Of a stretch of 60,000 nucleotides of DNA, positions 45,573-56,219 are shown in pieces. This DNA is from Symsagittifera roscoffensis (lineage: Eukaryota > Xenacoelomorpha > Acoela > Convolutidae). Position 1 is the stretch's first letter; every line of letters begins with the position of its first letter. The stretch covers positions 3,871,556-3,931,555 of the forward strand of contig NC_087062.1 of NCBI RefSeq assembly GCF_963678635.1. The letters run 5' to 3'. The position numbers were made by a program, and so were the translations under genes. The notes under the pieces are model-generated. The model was not told the DNA's origin. It worked only from the letters and a program-made list of their open reading frames with translations, and made no database searches.

Positions 45573-45749
45573 TTAATTAAGCCCAGGTAGCTTATGCTCG
45601 TAAACACTCCGAACTAGAAACTTAGCATTTCGAAAATTCTCTGACACTTGCACCGGTTCGTCTAAATATTTTTGTATCATTTCGGTTCGGAAACCAAACA
45701 TGAAACTGGCCGGCATTATAAAAAACAGATGGGAAGCTGCACTTCGCAT
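45573..45749 (-). CDS. Small single-pass membrane protein, 58 aa
   Basis: Read from ATG at 45749 to the stop at 45573. It has a short hydrophobic N-terminal half (HLFFIMPASFMFGF), a following charged segment (RTEMIQKYLDEP) and a basic C-terminal half (NFRNAKFLVRSVYEHKLPG). The layout loosely recalls small mitochondrial inner-membrane subunits such as NDUFB1, but the match is too weak to name it. TTTTAAGAG lies about 20 bases before the ATG, so it shares the acceptor-before-ATG arrangement of SPAG1 and the CHTOP-like gene. Codon use is more even than in flanking DNA. Confidence 0.4.
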   Translation of the reverse strand: MRSAASHLFFIMPASFMFGFRTEMIQKYLDEPVQVSENFRNAKFLVRSVYEHKLPGLN

Positions 45750-45828
45750 ACCCAAGCGAGAAAACAGCTCTTAAAATTAAGGAGATAAAAAGCAGAAATA
45801 AGATTTATTGATCAAAAAACTTGTCATT

Positions 45829-45893
45829 TGCCGGAATCAAATCATCGACCTGGAGAATACGAGCCTCACGTACTCCCACCTCCGCCCTGTGCT
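45829..45893 (-). repeat. tRNA-derived SINE head
   Basis: Minus strand: AGCACAGGGCGGAGGTGGGA to GATTTGATTCCGGCA has a tRNA-like layout with a B-box-like end. Confidence 0.55.
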
Positions 45894-46040
45894 GTTGCAA
45901 TAAACAAATAGTAGCCACCAATAAAGAGTATCGAACACATGCTATTAAATTGGCTATACTCGGCAGCAAAACAAAACTATTTAAATGAGCACTATTATAT
46001 GCGAGTTGGGTTGGGTTACGAAAAACTAGTTACATAGCAG

Positions 46041-46237
46041 TATTTAGACAACCGCGTATTCAGACGCGTCAGTATTTAGACAAGTACTGTTTCAACCAAT
46101 CAGAATCGAGACAAAAAGAAATTAATAAATAATTATTATGATTTATTTTGGATTATTTATGTATGTTCTCGATTCTGATTGGTTCATACAGTATTTGTCT
46201 AAATACTGACGAGTATGAATACGCGGTTGTCTAAATA
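46041..46237. mobile_element. Foldback MITE with ~70 bp inverted repeats
   Basis: The left arm (TATTTAGACAACCGCGTATT... to ...CAATCAGAATCGAGA, 46041-46111) and right arm (TCTCGATTCTGATTGG... to ...CGCGGTTGTCTAAATA, 46167-46237) are complementary over about 70 bp. TA on each side suggests a TA target site. Confidence 0.85.
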
Positions 46238-46814
46238 TAGGCTGCACTCCCGAAAAAAGGAACAATACGCTCGCTCGGGTAAAAACCCCAATTAAATGTA
46301 AAACAAATTTGAAAAAGGATATCAAGAGAGACCACTAAGCTTCTTTTCAGCCAAATTATTTAATTAATCAAAAATAAAATTGTAAAGTTTTGAATTCACA
46401 ACCCAAACAGTGCAGCAAATTCAGTGTTACAATTAGTTAACGAACTGAACCAAGATTAATTTAAAGAACCAGTAGCTCAAAATAAAATGTGCATGATTAT
46501 CTTACAAAGTTAGGCTAAGATTTTGTTCTGCAAAGAGCACCAAATAAAAAATTATATATACTAGAACTACAGCTAAAATGATATTCTGAAGAATTGCTAA
46601 AAAATGAAAATTAAAATCAAAAACGTTTTGGAAATTTACAATTTTATTGTAGAACTTTGGCGTTTAACTTCCTTTGAGCAAGTAGTGAATTTTGAGGTCA
46701 GTTTTCTAAAACTAACATTAAGGGTAGAAGCACGTCTAAAATAAACAGAGTAAGCAGCGGAATAGATTAGAAAGCACATGTATGTGTATTTGGGTTTTGT
46801 AAACAATCACGGGG

Positions 46815-46820
46815 TTTATT
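46815..46820 (-). promoter_or_regulatory. AATAAA poly(A) signal of the membrane-protein gene
   Basis: AATAAA on the minus strand, about 130 bases past the proposed stop codon at 46947. Confidence 0.5.
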
Positions 46821-46946
46821 GCATCACGTGACAGATAAAAGGGACCAAAATCAGGTCGAAGTAAATAAAAATAACTGTTTTCAAGATATACAGAGTAGAA
46901 TCACTTTTATCTCGTTGCAATCTCGTTCATCATCTAATTGCAATAT

Positions 46947-49900
46947 CTAATCCCTTCCCAATTCACTTGTCGCAAACTCGGACGAAGCCGGTGGTCCTTG
47001 AGGTGCAGCATTTGAGGGCTGAACTGAGATCCTGTTATTCTCCACATTGTACACGCTGCTTCCTGCTTGGGCGGCGAGTCCTAAGCAAAAACCTCAGGAA
47101 TTCGACCCGCTGACCACCCAAAGGAACCCCATTTGCTAATCTTTGACATCATTTTTTCTGACGATCGATTAAAAAAAATTTTCCAAAGACACTTTTGGCA
47201 CTAATGTTTGGCACAACCAGAGAAATAGCACTAGATGAGTTAATTTGAATCATATGATGGAGTTAATTGAAGGAGTGTTCAAATTAAAATTCAGGAAGCA
47301 GACTTAATAAATAATAGTTAAATTTGTTGAAACTGAAAGCTTAAAGGTATACAAAGATAATGTCAGCCGATTTTTGTACGGAAGTTCCTACGTTTTATAC
47401 ACGAAAACTTGATTATCTACAAGTATCACAGTAACCCACCTCAATTGCACAAAACTAGCAAGCGTGTTTCCAATGATCAATCAATCGCTCGCAACAAGTT
47501 GGTTGTTGTTCTGATCCAGCTATTCAAGTTAAGCCATATCGAAAATCGGTTTGAAAAATTTTAAATTTCATTGACCGAATCGATTAGCAAAAAGTAAGTA
47601 TTTGTAAGCAAACTATTCAAACTATGTAACTTTGAAGTATTTCAAGTTAACCCTTGAGGCTAATCTAATGATGAAAAGTTTTTCAAGTTATTTTACGTGA
47701 GGAATCAGATGGCGAAAAAATAAAGTTTTTTTTTTGTTAAAGCCCTTCAAGTGATAAACCTTTGAACATTTAAGTTATTTCATGGAGCTAATCGGATGAC
47801 AAAAAATATCTTAAGCAAGCTATTCAAGCCTTGAAACGTAAGAATATTTCACAAAGGGAATCGGACGAGGAAGAAACTTAATTAATCAATTGGAGCCAAT
47901 CAATCTTTCACCAGGAAATTGCTATTTTTAATGCGCGCGTCTCCCTCGAGATTTTTTTCGTAACTACGCTGTAATTTTGAAACTCGTGTGCAATTTCTAT
48001 CATGAGAAAGCGAGTAAACTCGAAAACAAAGACAAACGATAGTGTCCGGCAAATCGAAGACGAATGTTACGACAACCTCTTTGATGGAGCATTAAAGAGA
48101 CGCTACACACAATTTCTCGAATGCATTACTGAGAAACGCGAGCCGCCTAAATCCAAAAGGTAAAATTATTTTACGTATAAAAAATTTTTTTTAAATGTAG
48201 AAACAGTATGCAATGTAACCCTCAGGCAAAAATCGTTGTATTTCCACATATTTTGAACAAAAAATATTCGAAAAAACTAGAACTATCAATATGAAATAGG
48301 GTAAATTTGAAACAAAAACATGCTAGGACAATAGAATGGGAAATAAGCATCGGAAGATAATCAACCCAGCGGTAACAATGCCAAAAATACCTTGGCAGAA
48401 ACCCCTTTAAGCCGAAAAAAAAATCCACAAGACTTAAGACTTGTGAAAAGTTAATAAGTTCACCTCATCCTCAAAACAGAAAAACACTCTACAAACTTCA
48501 TTTGCTCGTCGAGTGAAACAATATGATGCGACTAAGTCTATATAATATATGCCGAAACCTATTAAGCCCAAGAAAAGGAAAAAAAGCCAAAAAAATTGAG
48601 TGTTAAGAAGTTATTAAATCTCTTTTGCCCTCAAAACACAGACACGTACACACAAAGTTTTTTCGCAAACCTATCATGCCGAAAAAGGGGAAAAACCTAA
48701 AAGGAAGTCGGGAAAAAACTGTGGTCATAAAAAACTTGAACTAATATTCTTATAAAATTTTCAGCGGTTTGAGCGATCCAGAGGTGAGCATTAAAAATGT
48801 TTCCATTGAAACGACTCGAAGTTAGGCCATTACGCCTAAAAAAATACAGGCCGCAATCAACTGGGCAAATTCTACAAAAAAAAAACAATTTTACAAAATG
48901 GCAAATACGCAGACAAAACATAATTAGACAATATTAAGCCGCCAATTTTTTTGAAACTGACCATTTCCCGTTTAAAAGACAGGCCCTGTCATATTCGAAC
49001 GCAGGAACTTTGCCGTCCCAGTCGCATTCATTACCTCCAGACTAAGTGAGTCGGAGACGCAAAGAAAATTCAATTCATTATGAATTGAACCTAAATTAAC
49101 CATTTCTAATTTTGACCAATCTGTGAACCAGTTATTTTCGGGAAAAACGTCTAGTACCCGATTGCAATTCCCTTGCTTATCTCACGGGTAAAAAGCAACT
49201 ACAGTAAATCGCAAGCGTAAAAATCCGAAGCATCAATTTGATTTTGACTAAAAAGCGAATGTTCAAAACTCATCTGATAAAACAAATTTTACTTCCAAGC
49301 TTTTGCAAATTCCTAACTGCAGAAAACAAAAAAGCGACCGAATGAATGAAAAGTTTGCTTCAAAATTTCAGCCAGTCGAATGAAAATATATATATATTTC
49401 AGAGCCATGACAATTTTGGCACATAAATAAACAGTAATAGAAGTACATCGCTGAAATTAGCCCCTGATTCAATGATAGGAACTGAAGCCGATAATAAATT
49501 AAGATTCAAGAAGAGTTACACGATGCTGAAGACAAAATCTGGAATTTGAAGCTATTTTTCATTTGCAAATTCTATAGTCTTTCGATTTGAATTCCCGAAG
49601 AAATACTTCTACATTTTAACGCTACATTCAGTAAGGCACATACTGTAAGGCACATACATTTTAACGCTACATACCTCAACGAAATAAAACGGCAACAAAA
49701 CCGAAATGAAAACCAAAATGAAAACCGAAAAAAAATAGCTGATTACAGATAAAAACGCTAAATGTTAGATAAAAACCACTTTTAAAATTACACTGACTGC
49801 TTTACAAGGCTTATAAAAATGAGTTAGCCATCACTAATTCAATGAAATGGAAACACACTTTTCGAAACCAAAAGTATCATGACAACTATTATTTATGCAG

Positions 49901-52900
49901 AGACAAATTCGATATACATTTAGACTAAAGCGCACCAGTCTAGCCAAAAATCATTTACGAGGGCTATTGAACATAATTTAAGCATCTTAATGCAAGAGAG
50001 TTGAAAGAGAAACAAAAGTGCGCTGTAATAGCAACCAATTTGATTAATTCGTTGTACTGCTCTTAAGTCCGGTGTGCACGATCAATTACTTTATAAGTTC
50101 CAAATCAATTAACTATAACCCCAGAAACTTTTTTCACACTTTAGTTAAATTTTATTGACTCCTATGGCTCATTGGCCAAATTCAAGGCTTTGGAAAATTA
50201 GGCCAACACGCAAGCAGCAGACTAACAAAAGTCCGACGACTCAATTTTTCCCGGAAAAAAATCCATTTCATACAATCTGGAAAAACAAGGTCCGGCCGAT
50301 CTCGAACTCCCGACAGTCTGGTCAAAAAATAACAGCGTTACATCTAGACCAACAAGAAAGGAGCCTGGACGCTGCTATGGTTCAAAAATAAAGTAAGTTC
50401 AATTTCTCAGAAATGTGAGAAAGCTGATTAGAGGAAAAATGTCTAGATTCCGCTTACAAGACACTTGCGCTCGCAAATGTCGAAAATCAATTTAGAATAC
50501 ATAGGCCTAGCTGAGCTTTGCATCAGTTGCGATACAAAAACTTATGACTATGATTACCAGCAAGTAAACAGACAAATCAAAAATTGAAAAAAAAAACTTC
50601 ACAAAAAAAAAAGTTTTTTTTTGTCAAAGTAGTTACAAAAAGTGCAAAAAGAAAATACTTACTGAAACAAAATTACCTGAACCATAGAAAAATTTTTAAA
50701 AGGCTGAGATGAAATCGAAACTCTCTAGACTTGAAAGTTGCGAACATTTTCAGTTTTGACAAAAATTCCGACTGAAATCGAACTTCTGAGAATTGTCGTC
50801 ACAAGCATGGGTGTTACCACTGCATCAATCACACAGACCAATCCTTGAGTTTATAAATAAAATTTTTAACACAGAGGCGAAGCTTCACTTCGCCAGAACA
50901 CGACAAAAAGCAGCTATGTGCAATAAGAAAAATTACAAATTAGCCTCGAATTAGTAAAAATTCGGCTACGCCTGAGATTCGAACCTGGAACCTAAAAATT
51001 AAGAATCTCACACTATCCACGGAAGCTTAGTAGATACCAAACAATAGCCACAAATAAGCAGAGAACAGATGCTATGCAGTTTCCAATGCTACAGTAAAAT
51101 TTCCAAATAAGTTCTGAATCACTTTTAATGAATTTTTATTTGCGAGTTAGGCTAGAAAAAAATAAGGTTCGTAATAATACACTAAGCTGACTGCTAGTGT
51201 AATGGACAGAAAAATTTATTTTTTATTTGAATGAAAAAAAAGCGGACAAACAGAAGTCCGACAAAGAATTTTTTGACGCGCGGAAAATTTTTTGTTGACA
51301 AAAAACAGCTCCTGGCGGGATTCAAACAATTTACCTTTGTCTTTATAGGCAGGTGCATTACCTCTTCGACATGCTCGAATTAACGTCTGACTTGATAGCT
51401 GTTAGCCCGAAAAAAAGTGTACATTCCGGTTTGATAACGCTTGCTAATCGCAAGCGTAACACAGAGGCTAAGTTGCACTTCGCTCAGACAAGCAAAAAAT
51501 ATGACCGACAACGCTACTGGGAAAAACTGAATGAGTAAAGGAGAGTCTACAAAATTACAAAATTTCTTAAGTGACGCACGCCAATTATGAGTCTACATAA
51601 TTGCTAAGTGACGCAAACCAATTATGACGCATTAGCAGTCAATTTAATAAGAAATTTACCTACTAACATGCCTCAATTTATAGAGCGGACGCATTTTAAC
51701 TAGTATACGAAAACGTTCATTAAAAACGTCTGACCCTGCTGAGGTTCGAACCCTCTTATTTTGCTGCTGGTCTCCTTCCCTACCTCTACGCTACAGAACC
51801 ATGATACCATGAAGCTGAAGTGCTATTTGTAATATAATAGTCTGTGTTAATATCCTTAGCATTGGCTCTAGTTAGTTGCTGGAGCAAAATGAACACTGTC
51901 AAAATAAACACATTTTGTCGCAACAATTGCATTGCAACAATATTTGCGACTTAGGTTGGAAAAAAAAGAAAGTTCATAATATAACACAAGCTATGCTTGT
52001 GTAAATATAACTTAGAAATGCGTGACACTTAGTAAAAAAGCAGACTTGTTCAAATTGCAAGTTCTACTAGTGCAACTACATGCTTAAGGCACACACTCCA
52101 TCTATTTTTTTCAAGCAATGTATTATTTGCCATGTATGCTAATATATCACCTGAGTTTGCGAGTGAGCTGATTCCATTTTGTGACTGCTGCTTATGAGGA
52201 GCCTGCACGACGTCTGTCATTTCTGTCTCGTTCATACGAACCGCTCTATGCTCCTCGTCCTCGTCTTGGAAGTCGTCGTCCTGGTCGTCATACAGGAACT
52301 CCTAAAAATAAAAAAACGTTTTGAACCTTAAAATGAGACCCTGCTTTTATTTGGTTTTACGCAGATAACTAACATTAATTTCTTTCACGGCCATAACCTA
52401 ATGTTTTTTTTCGAATATTTGGAATACTTTCAGGACATCAAAAAAACCCCAATTTTACGTATTTTCAAAACTTATTTCTTTCACAGCGCTCCAAAGGTAA
52501 ATTTTCCGCCTTAACCAAAATTTCAAAGCCCCTCACACTGAGATTTTCATATAATGGGGCTCAAGTTGACATCCGTCAGCCCAAAGCGGTTTATTGGTGG
52601 ATGTCAACTTGAATTACTGTTTGAATATTCAGCCAATCAATAGTTTTGAAAGAGCCATTGTCAACTATGGGCTATTTTTTCGAGAGGGGGGGGGGGGGGG
52701 GGTTGGAGGAGGTACAGGGAAAGAGGGACTGTTAACTATGGACCGTGTCGTCTCTTCCGGACAGAGAGCGTGCTTTGACTCTGGCTATGGCCACTATGGC
52801 CCCGAAGAAGAGGAGGAAGAGGATGCTGACGGCCACTGCGAGCAAGAAGGACCTCACTGTGCCCATGTTTTCCACTCCGTCTTCACTGCAGTTCACGCCC

Positions 52901-55900
52901 ACAATGCAGTCCTGCAACAAATAAAGAAACAACTATGACCACAGAAGCAAAACTGAGTTCCGCATCACTTCGCGATTCAGAAAAAAAAACAAAGCCAACA
53001 GACACGATTGGAAACAAAATATTCAGAAAATCAAGAAAACACTAGCAAGCAAAATTTCACGAAGTTTCAAAATGAAAAGATAACTAACGCCAACAACAAA
53101 AAAAAAATTCGAACGATATTTTTTTAATTAGAAAAAAACCGATATGAGAAAAAACCGTAGATCATGAAGCCGCTGAAAATGACATGAGATTTTTAAACTT
53201 CTGAAAATAATACATTATCGTTAATAAGCCCGGTTTACACGCAAAAAAAACAAAATCTAGCAAAAAAAATAGAAAAAAAAACAACAAAGCAGCTACCCGA
53301 TGCAATGGAAAAAAAACTCCATGGAGGTATCCAGCAGCTACCTCAATGCAACGGAAGTATTTGAGGATTAAAAAATCATAGTTGATTTTATGTTGTTTAT
53401 CGAATCCATAACGGATTTCTGGTGTCTACCTATCACTTGCATTGAAATAAGGAAAAAAAAATTTGAAGCATTTAAAAGATTAGAATCTTGAAAAAAAAAA
53501 TGAAATTTAGAAAAACAGAACTGTTTATTTTTGAAAAGTCTCATTTTTCGAAATTCAAAGAAAAAATAATGGACTGAAAGCTCTTTGAATTTCTATAACA
53601 ATTTATGATTGACACAGTTTTGATAAAACAAACCTTGTGAAAAACGGATCAATAGGTAAAATTTTTATTTCGCTGGGAAATTCGATAATTAAATTCCACT
53701 TTCTAAACTAGAAGTCGATCATGTTTTTCGGGACGTTTACACTTTCACTTTACACTACTTCCATCGAATCTTGAAAATTTTTAAAATTTCGGTCACACTA
53801 AATTGTACACAGACGCGAAGCAGCGCTTAGAAAACACTTGCAAGAACACGGCCAAAAAGCAGCTCTATCAAGTGAAATAAGAAAAAATAGACATAAACCT
53901 CGAACTAGAAAAACTCGACTGCGTGTAGGATTCGAAACTGAGACTGATATTTGCAAGTAATAATTTAGAATATAACAAACTGAAGGAATCAACACTAACT
54001 TTGCATGTAACAAATCGCAAAGTATAAAGCCACATTATGAATGAATAAAGCATTTCAAAAAAGTTGCGAGATATATTGAGCTAGAAAAATTCTGAAATCG
54101 AGTTTTCATTATTGTTATGTTGTTTGAAACAAATCACTTTTTTCGGTTCATTTGATGAATTAAAAGTGCATTAACTGTGCTAACTTATGACTATTCGAAT
54201 GTCAAAGCACATGCTACCAAAAAGGTGTAAAGGTGCCCCAAAAGTAGCACCGATTTCGGCAACTTAGATTGGAAAAAAGAAGGATCGTACTAAAAACACT
54301 CGCTTCACAAAAGTAATTAACTTAAGCATCTAGCATAAAAGCAAACTAACAGTAGCAATTAACTTATTCAAATAACTAAGCAAAGAACAGAAACCAAAAA
54401 TCAAACGTAACAGCAAGCAAAACAAAAAGCATAAAAAGCGGTTGCATTTAACTTTGATGCTCTAATATTGGCAAAAACACTCGATAAAAGACATAAACTA
54501 CAGCAAAAAAAATCTGACAAGGAAGCTGGCAAAACTGAGCCGAATGCCATGAAGCCAAAAAAAACATTCTAAGTCGAAAAAACATAAAATTGCAAAAAAA
54601 TTTTAGTTTAATGAGCATTGTTTTTAGGTAGTATATAAACCAGCCGAAGTAGAAACCAGCCAAGTTTGAACCAGACGAAAAACGTTAAAGCTATAGAATA
54701 GTAATGTAACAATAAAGTAACAGTTACGAAATTTATGCAAATTTCATTCATTTGATGTAACTTTTCGGCTGGCTTATAAACACCGCGCATTTTCAGTTGG
54801 TTTATACATCGGCTGGTTTATTCATTCTCGTTTTTATGGTTTAAAAATATATAATGCATACCACACAGTCACAGCTCCAGACAATAGTAAAAGCTAGCAT
54901 TGGGTAAGGAAGTAGTGTACGAGAAAAATTGAGATATGTACTATAATATCTATGGAACCCTGAAAATCACAACACACTCCCTTTTAACCATCAATCATTC
55001 ACGTTTTTTTCGCGTCAATTCCATTTTTGTCTTTGAACAGCGTAATTTCATGCCTTTCAGCAAATGTATTTGAATTGAACTTAAAAACATAGCAAACACA
55101 ATTGGCAAAAAGTGAAGGGGGAAGAGAAAATGGTGGGATCTGGGCCGTGGTCTAATAAAAAATAAGCTGGAAAAGAGTCAATATGCGGAAGAAACTAGGT
55201 TCATCGGCTCTTAAGAAACAAAATCAAAATGCCAAAAATCAATTTTGACTGTGAACCACTTTTTCATAATTTTTCTTAAAAATCCACAGGACCTATACAG
55301 GTGACTTCACTTCGTTTATCGACACTAAATAACTCTTGGTATTTTGGCTAAATTTCAAGGCAAACTTTCAATGCTTTGGCTGCTTATAAACTATTTACAA
55401 AATTTTTCTACATATATTTTTACAAGAAAAAAAACTGTCCTGTAGTTTCAATTTCGCAATTTTATTAACTTTTAACTTGCAAATGGACACTTACTTTTTT
55501 GGAACAATTTCGCTCCGGTTTCTCCTTCCATTGCGGGAAGCTACCAATACCAGCCTGCAATATGTCCAGAGAAGGCAGGCCATGTGTGGTGAAGTTATGG
55601 GGTCTCATATTCCCACCATCCATCACACTCTTCTTGGGTAAAGTATTAAGAGTGAAACTAAAATAGGAACAGGGATAGCTAGTTGCAGTGCAAGTAGCAG
55701 AAAATGTTCAGACCACATAAATTTAAGTTGAGAAAATCAAATAGAACAGAAAAAAAAACAGAAAAATCTGAGAAGAAAAATCTGAGAAGAAAAATCTGTT
55801 CAGAAAATCTGAATTTTATTAACAATTAATCGTCGGCGAAAAGTTCATTATCTTTAAGTTATACTAATTTGATTAGTCAACCTCTTTTAAATCTCTAAAA

Positions 55901-56214
55901 AATGGTTTTGTAAATAGCGCAATAACTGATAAATTAAATCTTCCTTAATTAAATAGGGAAGCATTTTCAATCCACGTTAAATACAGGGCTCGAAGAAATT
56001 TTGCCTAATTTTGACAATTTCAGAGCAGCATGTTAATTGATCCATTTTTATTTACTTTACGCTGGACAAACTATAATCTAGATACGAGGTGAATCAATTC
56101 GCTCGTCCACAATTCACATATTTTAGTCTCCCTAAAAACTGACCCGTATTTGGAGCATGGTTTGAACTTGAACCCGGGCACGTAGTCCACAATGATGTCA
56201 GGATACATTGACAC
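46947..56214 (-). CDS. Unrecognised single-pass membrane protein, multi-exon, 5' end not resolved
   Basis: Exons found by splice sites and matching phase: 56214-56144 (partial; ends phase 2, G|GTCAGT), 55657-55495 (163 nt; TTTTAG acceptor, AAA|GTAAGT donor), 52911-52744 (168 nt; TTGCAG acceptor), 52301-52151 (151 nt) and 46947-47080 (43 codons and stop). All four joins preserve the frame. The visible product has a Cys-containing ectodomain with N-glycosylation-type NFT, NCS and NCS sites, one transmembrane segment (SFLLAVAVSILFLLFFGAIV), a basic stop-transfer segment, then an acidic tail (YDDQDDDFQDEDEE) and a Ser/Pro/Ala-rich C-terminus ending SELGRD. I do not recognise the family. No signal peptide is seen, so upstream exons are missing. 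The donor after the transmembrane exon (ACG|GTCCAT) is weak. AATAAA follows the stop. Confidence 0.6.
47600..47880. repeat. Degenerate tandem repeat
   Basis: AGCAAACTATTCAAACTATG, AAGTATTTCAAGTTA and GCTAATCTAATGATGAAAA phrases recur in the same order about three times (47605, 47690, 47760-47870) with many substitutions. Confidence 0.4.
48002..49426 (+). CDS. Small three-exon gene nested in an intron, includes a 19 nt micro-exon
   Basis: Exon 1: 48002-48159, from ATG, 52 codons plus 2 bases, donor AAAAG|GTAAAA. Exon 2: 48765-48783, 19 nt, acceptor AATTTTCAG and donor GAG|GTGAGC. Exon 3: 49403-49426, acceptor TATATTTCAG, ending in TAA, with AATAAA at 49426-49431. The phases agree at both joins, giving a 66 aa product. 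It is charged, with MRKRVNSKTKTNDSVRQ at the start and DECYDNLFDGALKRRYTQF in the middle. No domain or signal peptide is recognised. It lies on the opposite strand within the large intron of the membrane-protein gene. Exon 1 is the firmest part; exons 2 and 3 are inferred only from splice consensus and could belong to a longer gene. Confidence 0.4.
48440..48690. repeat. Dispersed repeat, two adjacent copies
   Basis: AGTTAATAAGTTCACCTCAT followed by CCTCAAAACAGA, and AGTTATTAAATCTCTTTTGC followed by CCTCAAAACACAGACAC, are two copies of the element also seen at 20870-20920. Both lie in the first intron of the nested plus-strand gene. Confidence 0.5.
48978..49050 (-). repeat. tRNA-derived SINE head, type B
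   Basis: Minus strand: CACTTAGTCTGGAGGTAATG (A-box region) and GCGTTCGAATATGAC (B box), in tRNA-like spacing. Same family as 27807-27882. Confidence 0.65.
50289..50360 (-). repeat. tRNA-derived SINE head
   Basis: Minus strand: TTGTTGGTCTAGATGTAACG (A box) and GGGAGTTCGAGATCGGCC (B box). It still has a tRNA-like stem layout but lacks a clean acceptor stem. Confidence 0.65.
50870..51030 (-). repeat. tRNA-derived SINE with body
   Basis: The head (50960-51030) has TCCGTGGATAGTGTGAGATT and CAGGTTCGAATCTCAGGC on the minus strand. The body (50870-50960, plus-strand text ACACAGAGGCGAAGC, AAAAAGCAGCTATG) is shared with 53812-53960 and, in part, with 51461. Confidence 0.7.
51308..51380 (-). repeat. 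tRNA-derived SINE head
   Basis: Minus strand: GTCGAAGAGGTAATGCACC and GTTTGAATCCCGCCAGG. The body phrase AACACAGAGGCTAAG follows at 51460. Confidence 0.65.
51731..51800 (-). repeat. tRNA-derived SINE head or tRNA pseudogene
   Basis: Minus strand: GGTTCTGTAGCGTAGAGGTA (A box) and GGGTTCGAACCTCAGCAGGG (B box) lie 70 nt end to end. This is the most tRNA-like of the set. No convincing paired acceptor stem or clear anticodon arm is seen. Confidence 0.6.
52561..52612. repeat. Perfect 14 bp hairpin in an intron
   Basis: TCAAGTTGACATCC (52561-52574) and GGATGTCAACTTGA (52599-52612) are exact complements, 24 bases apart. They lie in the intron between the transmembrane exon and the acidic-tail exon, near a 17-G run (52686-52702). 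Confidence 0.85.
53355..56161. repeat. Long direct duplication, left copy
   Basis: It starts at AAGTATTTGAGGATTAAAAA and matches 57217 to the window end almost base for base at an offset of 3862-3863. It contains a SINE (53812-53960), the exon at 55495-55657 and the donor end of the exon at 56144-56214. Differences are isolated substitutions and A-run length changes. Confidence 0.92.
55495..55657 (-). CDS. Ectodomain exon, left duplicate
   Basis: This is a 163 nt exon encoding FTLNTLPKKSV, then MDGGNMRPHNFTTHGLPSLD and later FPQWKEKPERNCSKK. It enters in phase 2 and leaves in phase 0. Both splice sites are strong. Its duplicate (59358-59520) differs by one amino acid in this reading (Asp to Glu). 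Confidence 0.65.
56144..56214 (-). CDS. Ectodomain exon upstream of the duplicate, acceptor missing
   Basis: The frame VSMYPDIIVDYVPGFKFKPC, then SKY and two bases before donor GTCAGT, joins in phase to the next exon. Just before GTGTCAATG the minus strand reads a T-run then CG where an acceptor would need AG. Either an acceptor A has been lost in this copy, the exon starts at its ATG (56208), or the exon boundary is elsewhere. An in-frame stop lies 24 bases upstream of the GTG. Confidence 0.5.
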
Positions 56215-56219
56215 CGAAA

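Noticed and set aside
51731-51800. A functional tRNA gene
   Set aside because: A and B boxes are present, but the acceptor stem and anticodon arm do not pair convincingly and the sequence sits among other SINE heads.
52594-52938. Plus-strand frame of 114 codons with poly-Gly and poly-Glu
   Set aside because: It is the antisense of the transmembrane exon at 52744-52911; the Gly run is the 17-G tract. The minus strand has a splice acceptor, a transmembrane helix and matching phase.
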